A DNA stretch of 64,000 nt from Asaia bogorensis NBRC 16594 (GTDB lineage: Bacteria; Pseudomonadota; Alphaproteobacteria; Acetobacterales; Acetobacteraceae). Below, one piece after another: positions 17,256-24,267 of this stretch. Made by a program: the position numbers and the translations under genes. The notes under the pieces are model-generated. The model was not told the origin of the DNA. It saw nothing but the letters and a program-made list of their open reading frames with translations, and did no database searches. Position 1 is the stretch's first letter. Each line of letters begins with the position of its first letter. The DNA lies in contig NZ_AP014690.1 of assembly GCF_001547995.1 (NCBI RefSeq), positions 62,001 to 126,000 of the forward strand. The letters run 5' to 3'.

Positions 17256-17535
17256 GAACCTTACCCCGCAGCCCTGGTGGGTTGCGGTGATCGGCGGGCT
17301 GCTTTTCACCATCCGCTGGCTGATCGGCTTCGGCGCGTCGAGTTCGAGAGCCACGATTGCGTCGCAGCAGGAGGAGATCGACCGACTGAATGCCCGCGTG
17401 GATAATCTGGAGGCAAGGGAGAAGGTTAATCTCGAGCTGATCCAAGAGTTGCGAACGCAGAATGTTCTGTTGCGAGAAGCGCTGGGTAAAAGGGAGACAA
17501 TAAAGACTAGCAAGGCCGAGACGAGCGGGCGATAG
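17248..17535 (+). CDS. Single-pass membrane protein with coiled coil, spanin-like
   Basis: A 95-residue protein starting at an ATG overlapping the preceding gene by eight bases. One membrane segment (WWVAVIGGLLFTIRWLIGF, residues about 10-28) is followed by a long coiled coil (QQEEIDRLNARVDNLEAREK). This is the architecture of an inner-membrane spanin subunit. A partner outer-membrane lipoprotein is not seen nearby. It is the last phage gene before the bacterial cargo block, so any downstream partner may have been displaced. Confidence 0.5.
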   Translation: MPENLTPQPWWVAVIGGLLFTIRWLIGFGASSSRATIASQQEEIDRLNARVDNLEAREKVNLELIQELRTQNVLLREALGKRETIKTSKAETSGR

Positions 17536-17574
17536 GCCGACTTGAAGCTGACGTCATGGCGCAGCCATATATTG

Positions 17575-17976
17575 CTATTCGTCAACAGCGTCAGGTATGG
17601 CTAGTCCCCTAGCGGCGACATCACCTACAGATTGCTCACGATCGCGTAAGATCAGCCGTGTTCCGACCTCCACGATTGACCGGATCGCCGGCAACAGCTC
17701 CTCGCCAAGTGCCGTTAGTTCGTATTCAACCGTCGGGGGTGACGTGGCAATCACGCTGCGCGCGAGGACACCACGTTGTTCGAGGTCACGTAACCGGCCT
17801 GTAAGGACCTTAGCCGAGATACCGGGAATATTCCGGCGCAGTTCGGAAAACCGGCGGGCTCCCGTACTAAGTGACCAGATGATCTCCGGGCTCCACAGGC
17901 CGCTAAGCAAAGACATGCATTGCGACATTGGGCATCCTGGCAGTGCTTTGACTGTGGTGCGCACTTTCAGAACCAT
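17575..17976 (-). CDS. HxlR-family transcriptional regulator
   Basis: A 133-residue winged-helix protein. The N-terminal CPMSQCMSLLSGLWSPEIIWSL, RRFSELRRNIPGISAKVLTGRLRDLEQRGVLAR and YELTALGEELLPAI segments are the HxlR signature; the family binds DNA as a dimer, often sensing electrophiles or oxidants through cysteine. Cys15 and Cys20 sit where sensor cysteines occur in some members. It is divergent from the membrane gene at 18142 and probably controls it. It is bacterial cargo within the prophage. Confidence 0.9.
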   Translation of the reverse strand: MVLKVRTTVKALPGCPMSQCMSLLSGLWSPEIIWSLSTGARRFSELRRNIPGISAKVLTGRLRDLEQRGVLARSVIATSPPTVEYELTALGEELLPAIRSIVEVGTRLILRDREQSVGDVAARGLAIPDAVDE

Positions 17977-17992
17977 CGTTCCATCTCCCGCT

Positions 17993-18089
17993 GGTTTCCA
18001 ACTGGTAACTCAAAAACCCCAATAACTAAGAGATATCAGATTACCTTTGGAAACCGAATTTCTATAAAGACGCATCCCCACTGGAAACC
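17993..18089. promoter_or_regulatory. Three copies of TGGAAACC in the HxlR / membrane-protein intergenic region
   Basis: GGTTTCCA at 17993-18000 is inverted relative to TGGAAACC at 18048-18055 and 18082-18089. All three lie in the 165-base divergent promoter region. Repeated octamers in both orientations suggest operator sites for the adjacent HxlR regulator. The assignment is inferred. Confidence 0.5.
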
Positions 18090-18141
18090 GTCGTGGTCAA
18101 TCCCCGGGGACGCTGATGCAAGAATGATTAGGAGATAATTT

Positions 18142-18657
18142 GTGAACGTTCCTTATGATTCGCAGTTAAGGGCACGACCGGTGCCCGGTCATGCCAATCC
18201 GCTCCGGACCGGTTTGATTGCCGGCCTAGTCACGGGTGCCGTAGGTCTAATTCCTGTCCTGATTCTCCAGAAGGCACGTGGGGTGGGGGTGATCCCTGAA
18301 ATGCAGCTTGCAGCCAGCAGCGTCATGGGACTGGCTGCCTATGACGGCGCGCCTGGATTTTTTATCGGCACCGCTTTGCATTTTCTTGTCTCGGTCATCC
18401 CAGCCATCATCTTTGCGCTCGCAGTTGCGCGTCTTCCGTTTCTTAACCGGATGCCGTGGCTTGCCGGGCCGGCTTTTGGCTTCGGCGTGTTTCTGGTCAT
18501 GGGATTGATCATCTTGCCGCATAGCCGTTTTGCGGTGCCCGCGGGCGTAACATCGATGCCCCCTCTAGCGGCCTTACTCGTTCATCTGTTTTTGTTCGGC
18601 TTGCCGATCGCCCTGATCGTACACCACTTGAGTAGAGACGAGCCTGTAGGCGGATAG
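18142..18657 (+). CDS. Integral membrane protein, DUF6789-like
   Basis: A 171-residue protein with four predicted membrane segments (about residues 23-42, 72-98, 106-126, 140-160). The short basic N-terminus, the Gly-rich first helix and the FGVFLVMGLIILP helix resemble the small membrane proteins often grouped as DUF6789. Its start is preceded by TTAGGAGATAATT, a good ribosome site using ATT/GTG-adjacent sequence with GTG as the start codon. It is divergent from and probably regulated by the HxlR gene. The molecular function is unknown. Confidence 0.6.
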   Translation: MNVPYDSQLRARPVPGHANPLRTGLIAGLVTGAVGLIPVLILQKARGVGVIPEMQLAASSVMGLAAYDGAPGFFIGTALHFLVSVIPAIIFALAVARLPFLNRMPWLAGPAFGFGVFLVMGLIILPHSRFAVPAGVTSMPPLAALLVHLFLFGLPIALIVHHLSRDEPVGG

Positions 18658-18712
18658 ACAAGAGAAGATGATCGGACCACTACGTCATCGCGGCCGGGTT
18701 TATCCCTCAAAT

Positions 18713-19618
18713 TCAGACAGGCTCTCCTAGATGTCTCCGCATCCATCTGGCTTCTTCTGTCGGGCTGCGATGGAAGTGACGTTTGAAGTCCCTGCTGAAT
18801 TGGGCAGGGCTGACGTAACCGACTTGGGTCGCGATCATGGCGATCGATCCCTGACGCCGTGCCACCATCAGTCGCGCTTCGTGAAGCCGTAAAGCTTTGA
18901 TGTATTGGATTGGGGTTATGCCAGTGAGAGACTTGAAGTCGGCGTGATAAGAGGAGCCGCTCATACCGGCTGCTGTCGCAAGCTCTGCTACGGACAATCT
19001 TTCAGCGTAACGTTCGCGGATAAGCGTCAGGCTGGGCACGATCCTGTCTGCCATGTCATTACCGCGCAGCGCTGCCATCAGGGCTTCACCCTGCGGGCCG
19101 ATCAGCACACGGTAATGCAGCTCACGCAGCAACCCCGGGCCGAGAATGGCAAACTCCTGCGGATGATGCAGAGCGTGAAGCAAACGTTGGAGCACATTCG
19201 CAATGGAAGGCGTCATCCGGCTTGAAATCAGGCTTTGTGCCCGCACTCTCTCGTTACGACCGATCTGTCCAACCAGCGCTTGCGCTATTTCCGCGGCGAG
19301 ATGCAAGTCGAAATCAAGATATACGGCAAGAAGCGGATGTTCGGGATTGGCTTGTGATGCCATTCTAAATGGAACCGGGATCGAAATCGCGAGGTAATGG
19401 TCAGTGTCATAGAGGTAGACCTGATCGTTGAAAAAGCCCTGTTTGGCCCCCTGTAATACAAAGACTGCACCGGGACGATAAAGGACCGGAACATCTTCAA
19501 GATTAGTATCCGAACGCAGGATTCGAATACCCGGAAAGGGTGTGTCGTTGTAGCCGAGGCGCGGTGCAAGGTCAGCGGCCAGCTCGACAAGAGGAGAGGG
19601 TAGGGATGGCAAATTCAT
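18713..19618 (-). CDS. AraC-family transcriptional regulator
   Basis: A regulator with an N-terminal AraC_N-type sensor domain (residues about 10-165, including VLYRPGAVFVLQGAK and YLAISIPVPF) and a C-terminal pair of helix-turn-helix motifs (LSVAELATAAGMSGSSYHADFKSL and IAMIATQVGYVSPAQFSRDFKRHF). I chose the ATG; a GTG at 19660 would add 14 residues. In this subfamily the regulator commonly lies next to an oxidoreductase gene, and here an SDR gene is divergent 95 bases away. It probably controls that SDR. Confidence 0.88.
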   Translation of the reverse strand: MNLPSLPSPLVELAADLAPRLGYNDTPFPGIRILRSDTNLEDVPVLYRPGAVFVLQGAKQGFFNDQVYLYDTDHYLAISIPVPFRMASQANPEHPLLAVYLDFDLHLAAEIAQALVGQIGRNERVRAQSLISSRMTPSIANVLQRLLHALHHPQEFAILGPGLLRELHYRVLIGPQGEALMAALRGNDMADRIVPSLTLIRERYAERLSVAELATAAGMSGSSYHADFKSLTGITPIQYIKALRLHEARLMVARRQGSIAMIATQVGYVSPAQFSRDFKRHFHRSPTEEARWMRRHLGEPV

Positions 19619-19713
19619 AGGATCGGGCAAGAAAACTGGAGGAAATGCAATCGAAGTCACGCTGATATAATATTATCGGTCAAGGCGTGAACCCACTTCA
19701 GTCGAGCGAAGCC

Positions 19714-20540
19714 ATGCCAAAGCGAAATTTTTTTATCACCGGTGCCAATTCAGGTTTTGGATTGGCGATTGCCCAGGCCGCCCTCGAAGCAGGCATGGGG
19801 TAATTGGTACGGTCCGGTCGCAAAGCGCGAGAGCGTCTTTACTGGAGCGCCTGCCGGATGCACGCTCGGTCCTGTGTGACGTTACCGCCTTTGATCGTAT
19901 TCCTGACATCGTCGCACAGGCAGAGCAAGATTACGGTCCTGTCGATGTGCTCATCAATAATGCCGGCTATGGACATGAAGGTATTTTGGAGGAGTCTTTT
20001 CTTGGAGAAATGCGCCGTCAGTTCGACGTAAATGTCTTTGGGGCCGTTGCTGTCGCCAAAGCCTTTCTGCCGCTTTTTCGTGAACGACGTAACGGGTTTA
20101 TCGTGAACGTGACATCGATGGGTGGTTTGATCACGATGCCTGGCCTGGCGTCCTACTGTGGTAGCAAATTCGCTTTGCAGGGCATTTCGGAAGTGATGCG
20201 AGCCGAAATGGCACCCTTCGGCGTTCATGTTACGGCGCTGTGCCCAGGATCATTCCGTACAGACTGGGCTGGGCGTTCGATGGTCCGGACTCATCGATCA
20301 ATAGCGGATTACGATGCTCTGTTCGATCCGATCCGTGCGGCGCGACACGAAAAGGACGGCAAACAGATGGGCGATCCACATAAACTGGCCGCCGCTGTGC
20401 TCGAACTCGTTGCGTCGGACGCTCCTCCACCGCAACTCCTCTTGGGCAGCGATGCTCTACGATTGGTTCGGGAACGGATCTCACATTTGAAGGCAGAGAT
20501 TGCAGAATGGGAGGAATTAACCCGGTCGACAGACGGCTGA
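19714..20540 (+). pseudogene. Short-chain dehydrogenase/reductase, frameshifted
   Basis: The frame opens MPKRNFFITGANSGFG, with the Gly-rich cofactor loop, then hits TAA at 19801 just after a GGGG run. One base back, the frame resumes as VIGTVRSQSARASLLERLPDA and runs to the end with NNAGYG, the catalytic region YCGSKFAL and a PGSFRTDW segment. One extra G at 19797-19800 would restore an intact SDR of about 275 residues. All active-site elements survive, so this is a recent mutation, slippage or a sequencing error. It is divergent from AraC. Confidence 0.85.
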
Positions 20541-20638
20541 TATTTCTGCGAAGCGGCGACTGTCAGCAGGCTGGTTCGATTAGCCAGATGTTCGAGGGGA
20601 GTGTGAAAGCGGTCGGGTATTACGCTCCCCATTCCTCC

Positions 20639-21190
20639 TCATCCATCAGCACCATCCTTACACAACCCTCTGATCACCAGCATAATGGCCGCACGTTCGC
20701 AGGGCGATCCAGCAGCCGATAATCCTCCATCGAGAGCCAGCGTGGCGAGGCCGTGAACAGCGGCCCAGCACGCGAGTGTCGCGGCCTCCAGGTTATCAGG
20801 TGCGACTTGCTGGACCCGCCGGACCATGACGCCATATGCATTGTCTTCAACAGGTGGTGGCCCGCCATCATGTCCGGCAAACATCAGGCGAAAAAGCTTA
20901 GGCTGATTCCGGGCAAAAGCGACATAGGCCTCGCCCTGTGCAAGCAGGGCCCTTTGGGCATCCGGCTGCTGGTCTGCGGACAGCAATACTTCGCGAAGCA
21001 TCTCGAAACCATGCACGGCTACAGCGGCCAGAAGAGCCTCTTTGTCTCGAAAATGTCGGTAGGGCGCCATGGCTGACACACCTGCTTCGCGAGCAACGGC
21101 GCGTAGCCCCACCGCTTCTCCTCGCTCGAGAGACGCCAAAGCTGCGGCGACAAGGCGTGTCCGCAGATCGCTGGAAACGGAATCATTCAT
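20639..21190 (-). CDS. TetR/AcrR-family repressor
   Basis: A 183-residue repressor. The helix-turn-helix covers about residues 8-55 (LVAAALASLERGEAVGLRAVAREAGVSAMAPYRHFRDKEALLAAVA), followed by a ligand domain of the WHG type (FEMLREVLLSA, AYVAFARNQPKLFRLMFAG). The ATG was chosen because the upstream sequence carries the operator-like repeats and would otherwise be coding. Divergent from the DUF4188-like gene, which it probably represses. Confidence 0.9.
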   Translation of the reverse strand: MNDSVSSDLRTRLVAAALASLERGEAVGLRAVAREAGVSAMAPYRHFRDKEALLAAVAVHGFEMLREVLLSADQQPDAQRALLAQGEAYVAFARNQPKLFRLMFAGHDGGPPPVEDNAYGVMVRRVQQVAPDNLEAATLACWAAVHGLATLALDGGLSAAGSPCERAAIMLVIRGLCKDGADG

Positions 21191-21232
21191 GTTTACAATG
21201 TACACCAAATTCAATACGCTTACATTGTAAAC
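21191..21232. promoter_or_regulatory. Inverted operator pair GTTTACAATGTA ... TACATTGTAAAC
   Basis: A perfect 12-bp inverted repeat with an 18-base spacer fills the gap between the divergent TetR and DUF4188-like genes. Each arm itself contains the near-palindrome TTACAATGTAA, as in many TetR operators, so two repressor dimers could bind on one promoter region. Confidence 0.75.
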
Positions 21233-21248
21233 TCCATGGAGCTGCATC

Positions 21249-21746
21249 ATGCAAGCCGCAATCAACCGCCAATCCGTCGACCTTTCTGCGTATCCCGATC
21301 TCGTGATGATCATGCTCGGTTTTCGGATGCGGAGCTGGCGCAGCCTGCTTGCCATGCGACGGATCGGGCAGGGATTAGCGCAAATCGCTCGTGATCGCCC
21401 AGATGGCCTGCTTGCTGACGAGGGCCTGAGGTTCAGTTTGACGCATATCGGCTTTCGTCAATACTGGCGCGATATGGATGCGCTCGAGCGTTTTACGCGC
21501 AGCGAACCGCATGCCGACTGGTGGCGCCGTATACGAGAGATGACGGCGGGTGCGGGTTTTTGGCATGAAACCTATCACGCCCGTGGCGGTATCGAGGCCG
21601 TATACGTCGGGATGGATCAACCTGTTGGCTTGCAGCGTTTCGCCCCTGAGAGAAGCCCAACGGGGCCTTTCGCGTCGGCTCGGTCGAGGATTCAAGGGGG
21701 CGCTGCAAACGCACCAACGCAGCACGCGCCTGAACCAGTGCAATGA
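21249..21746 (+). CDS. DUF4188-like protein, possible heme/monooxygenase-type domain
   Basis: A 165-residue protein. The pattern DLSAYPDLVMIMLGFRMRS, SLTHIGFRQYWRDMDALERFTRSEPHADWWR and GFWHETYHARGGIEAVYVGM is that of DUF4188, a ferredoxin-like fold family often placed next to TetR regulators. Several His and Trp residues are conserved in the family, but the biochemical function is not known to me. Here it lies behind the TetR operator pair, giving a regulator-effector unit. The last 25 residues are low-complexity and may be divergent. Confidence 0.75.
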   Translation: MQAAINRQSVDLSAYPDLVMIMLGFRMRSWRSLLAMRRIGQGLAQIARDRPDGLLADEGLRFSLTHIGFRQYWRDMDALERFTRSEPHADWWRRIREMTAGAGFWHETYHARGGIEAVYVGMDQPVGLQRFAPERSPTGPFASARSRIQGGAANAPTQHAPEPVQ

Positions 21747-21820
21747 ATGCGCTCTGGTATCCCTAATATCGACCTGAATATGTTCGGCTGACCGCAACAG
21801 CCGACGATGATCTTGACCCA

Positions 21821-21847
21821 AGCCGCCCCAACCCGGGCGGCTTTTTT
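21821..21847 (+). terminator. Rho-independent terminator upstream of the endolysin
   Basis: AGCCGCCC and GGGCGGCT arms around a six-base loop, then six T. It closes the bacterial cargo block and is similar in sequence to the terminator at 4272-4300, so it may be a phage-derived element. Confidence 0.88.
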
Positions 21848-21866
21848 CGTTCTGGAGACATGATCG

Positions 21867-22361
21867 ATGATCGCTTCATTGGAAATCGCTCTGGCGCTTC
21901 TGCGTCGGGAGGATATCGAGGGGCTGCGTCTTGCGCCCTATCTCTGCCCGGCCGGGTATTGGACCATCGGGATTGGCAATCGCTTCCTCGGTGATGGCTC
22001 ACCCGTCACGGCTGTCACGAAACCCGTTACAGAAACCGAGGCGCTCGATCTTGCAGGCAAAACGCTGGCCGGGCTGAGCAAGACACTGCTCGAAGCGGTG
22101 CATGTCCCGCTGGCTCCGTGGCAGGAGGGGGCGCTTCTGTCGTGGCAGTTCAATGTGGGCAGTGCCGCCATGCGTAGCTCTACGCTTGTCTCGCTTCTGA
22201 ACAGGGGCCTCTACGCGGCGGCGGGACAACAGCTTTTACGCTGGGACAAAGCCACGGTGAATGGCCGCCTTATCGTGCTGCCTGGCCTTCAGCGCCGTCG
22301 CCGTATCGAGCTTTCTGTTTATCAGGGCCGCCCAATTGCGGGTGTACCGTTTACGGTCTGA
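21867..22361 (+). CDS. Phage lysozyme (GH24 endolysin) with Glu-Cys-Thr active site
   Basis: A 164-residue muramidase that would cut peptidoglycan at lysis. The active-site region reads REDIEGLRLAPYLCPAGYWTIGIG: Glu18, Cys27 and Thr33 have the E-X8-D/C-X5-T spacing of GH24, with Cys in place of Asp as in phage P1 Lyz. It is the only cysteine, so P1-style disulfide control is not possible. The N-terminus is not long enough for a signal-arrest-release segment, so release should depend on a holin. A GGAGA site lies eight bases before the ATG. Confidence 0.9.
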   Translation: MIASLEIALALLRREDIEGLRLAPYLCPAGYWTIGIGNRFLGDGSPVTAVTKPVTETEALDLAGKTLAGLSKTLLEAVHVPLAPWQEGALLSWQFNVGSAAMRSSTLVSLLNRGLYAAAGQQLLRWDKATVNGRLIVLPGLQRRRRIELSVYQGRPIAGVPFTV

Positions 22362-22409
22362 CTGACCGTCTCTCTTCTCTCCCACAATCGAATATGGAGA
22401 CACACTGCC

Positions 22410-22646
22410 ATGACACTAGATTGGCAAAGCCTTTACGCGTCCATTCTCCCATTCATATCGGCCGAGATCTCGGCCGATATGACATTGGTTGGGACGTTTC
22501 TCGTCTCGCTTTGCGCGGTAATCGCCCGATTCTGGCCACGCCCTGCTGCAGGATCGAGATGGTTGATTGTCTATCGCCTGGTGAACTGCATCGGGATGAA
22601 CGGAAGACACGCCGCGAATGCAGATGATAGCCGGAAAGGTTCTTAG
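22410..22646 (+). CDS. Small membrane protein, probable holin
   Basis: A 78-residue protein with two hydrophobic stretches (about residues 8-20 and 24-42) and a polar C-terminus. Located 48 bases after the endolysin gene, the usual place for a holin in an endolysin-holin pair. A 30-bp perfect palindrome lies within its coding sequence. No family motif is recognised, so the name rests on size, hydrophobicity and position. Confidence 0.55.
   Translation: MTLDWQSLYASILPFISAEISADMTLVGTFLVSLCAVIARFWPRPAAGSRWLIVYRLVNCIGMNGRHAANADDSRKGS
22453..22482. repeat. 30-bp perfect palindrome inside the holin-like gene
   Basis: The left half TCATATCGGCCGAGA is followed directly by its exact reverse complement with no spacer. 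The codons of residues 15-25 are symmetrical. A DNA-binding dimer site or, in RNA, a stem able to block translation are possible. Chance is unlikely at this length. Confidence 0.85.
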
Positions 22647-22973
22647 GCTTCGCTGCGTTCAGTTCGCGGGAGGGGACGCATGATTTGTTTCAAGCCCCAA
22701 TATGGTCAGGCGACGTATCGCTTCCGATCTTGACGGAAGATCTGGCTGCAGACGCCGCCATTCGTCCACCGAAGATATAAAACTCTTCGAGGCGACAAGC
22801 TGGATACGCTGATCTTGCTTCTCATCATTCATATTCGAGCGATAGCGTAAAACATCATATGCGCAAAGTGTGTAAGATATGTTGCGCGGTTGAGTAAGGT
22901 GTGTAAGTTGAGTGTTCGGACCTGGGGATTGCAGCCTCAGGCCCGAACTAACCTCCAGCAGGGATCACTCCCC
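22647..22973. other. Non-coding gap with direct repeats and a hairpin
   Basis: No gene is supported. GTGTGTAAG occurs at 22868-22876 and 22899-22907, 31 bases apart (about three helical turns), suggesting paired binding sites. GATCTT and AAGATC near 22727-22743 form a small dyad, and an imperfect stem (GTTCGGACCTG with CAGGCCCGAAC) lies at about 22914-22949, just before the next gene. Confidence 0.45.
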
Positions 22974-23402
22974 ATGCCACAGGCTGATGCCTCTCCTAGC
23001 ACGTCTCGACGTGCTGTTCTCTCTCAACTTGCTGTTGTGCCTCTTCTCGGCTCAATCGCCGCATTCATTCCAGCTGCGCAGGTACTAGGCGAAGCCGATG
23101 CCACGCTACTGGGGCATATCGCTCGCGCTATCGAAACGCATCGGGTCATGAATGATCGAGCGCACAAGTCTTCCGACGAGGAATACCTCGCTCTCATGGA
23201 CGAGTTTGACAGTCAGCTGGATGACCTGGCCGAGATCCGGGCCGTCACGCCCACGGGGCTCGGGGCCAAAGCATGCCTCATTCAGCTGTATCTCCCCTCC
23301 TATTTCCACGCGTTTGAGGTGGACGAGCGCAGCCCGGAAATCCGTCTCCTCCTCAGTTTCATCCAAGACGCCGCCTTCTTCGCACAAAGGAATGCCTTAT
23401 GA
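22974..23402 (+). CDS. Hypothetical phage protein with Tat/signal-like N-terminus
   Basis: A 142-residue protein. Residues 15-45 read SRRAVLSQLAVVPLLGSIAAF, a twin-arginine followed by a hydrophobic run, as in Tat signals or anchors. The rest is acidic and helical (SSDEEYLALMDEFDSQLDDLAEI). The ATG was chosen because it follows a CAGCAGGGATCACTCCCC stretch; an earlier GTG-type start would lie in the repeat region. It overlaps the BRO-type gene by four bases, so the two are translated together. Function not recognised. Confidence 0.5.
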   Translation: MPQADASPSTSRRAVLSQLAVVPLLGSIAAFIPAAQVLGEADATLLGHIARAIETHRVMNDRAHKSSDEEYLALMDEFDSQLDDLAEIRAVTPTGLGAKACLIQLYLPSYFHAFEVDERSPEIRLLLSFIQDAAFFAQRNAL

Positions 23403-24142
23403 ATGAGATGCTTATCCCCCTCAGCTTCGAGGGCAGGGAAATCCGTGTGGTGACGATCGGCGGCAAGCCGTTCTTTGTCGGCAGGGACGTGGCCGAGCGG
23501 CTGGGCTACGCCAACCCAAGCAAGGCGATGACCGACCACTGCAAGGGGGTAACGAAACGCTACCCCCTTTCGACCGAGGGCGGAGTACAGGATGTCCGCG
23601 TTCTGTCTGAGCCCGATGTGCTGCGGCTGATCGTCCGCAGCAAGCGCCCCGAGGCCGAACGCTTCGAGCGCTGGGTGTTCGAGGAAGTCCTGCCCGCCAT
23701 ACGCAAGACCGGTGGCTACATGACAGCTGCCCCGGAGGAAACACCCGAGGCCCTCGCCGCCCGCGCTTTGGCCGTGTTGCAGGCCACGGTAGCCCGGCAG
23801 AAAGCCGCGCTGGCGGAAACATTGCCCAAAGCGGAGGTGTACGATCGGCTGGTGAATGCCGAGGGCAGTCTGTGCATCACCGCCGCCGCCAAGAACCTCC
23901 ATATGCGCCCCAAGGCTCTGTTCGACTGGCTGGCGCATAATGGCTGGATCTACCGCCGCCCCGGCGCCGATCACTGGCTGGGCTATCAGGCCCACACCTC
24001 CAATGGCGATCTGGACCACAAGATCACCACCGTTACCCGTCCCGACGGCTCGGAAAAGGTGACAGAGCAGGTGCGTATCACCGCGAAGGGCCTCGCCAGA
24101 CTGGAAAAGCTGATGCCTGAGCGGCTGCATAGCGTGGCGTGA
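23399..24142 (+). CDS. Phage antirepressor with BRO-N and KilA-C-type domains
   Basis: A 247-residue protein. Residues 1 to about 110 have the BRO-N pattern: REIRVVTIGGKPFFVGRDVAERLGY, KGVTKRYPLSTEGGVQDVRVLSEPDVLRLI and FERWVFEEVLPAIRKTGGY. The C-terminal half (about 135-240, ITAAAKNLHMRPKALFDWLAHNGWIYRR and VTEQVRITAKGLARLEKL) is the ANT/KilA-C domain. Such proteins inactivate repressors or bind DNA in phage decision circuits. Placement next to the right attachment site is typical of accessory prophage genes. Confidence 0.92.
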   Translation: MNEMLIPLSFEGREIRVVTIGGKPFFVGRDVAERLGYANPSKAMTDHCKGVTKRYPLSTEGGVQDVRVLSEPDVLRLIVRSKRPEAERFERWVFEEVLPAIRKTGGYMTAAPEETPEALAARALAVLQATVARQKAALAETLPKAEVYDRLVNAEGSLCITAAAKNLHMRPKALFDWLAHNGWIYRRPGADHWLGYQAHTSNGDLDHKITTVTRPDGSEKVTEQVRITAKGLARLEKLMPERLHSVA

Positions 24143-24267
24143 GCGTGCGCCGTAGATGTGCACGTATTAAAGGAATGGGCGGTATCAATGATAAAAATAT
24201 CGTGAGTTACATTTTTTAATTTTCATATATAGTCAAACTATATTCTTCATGAATAAAAGGGAACGCC

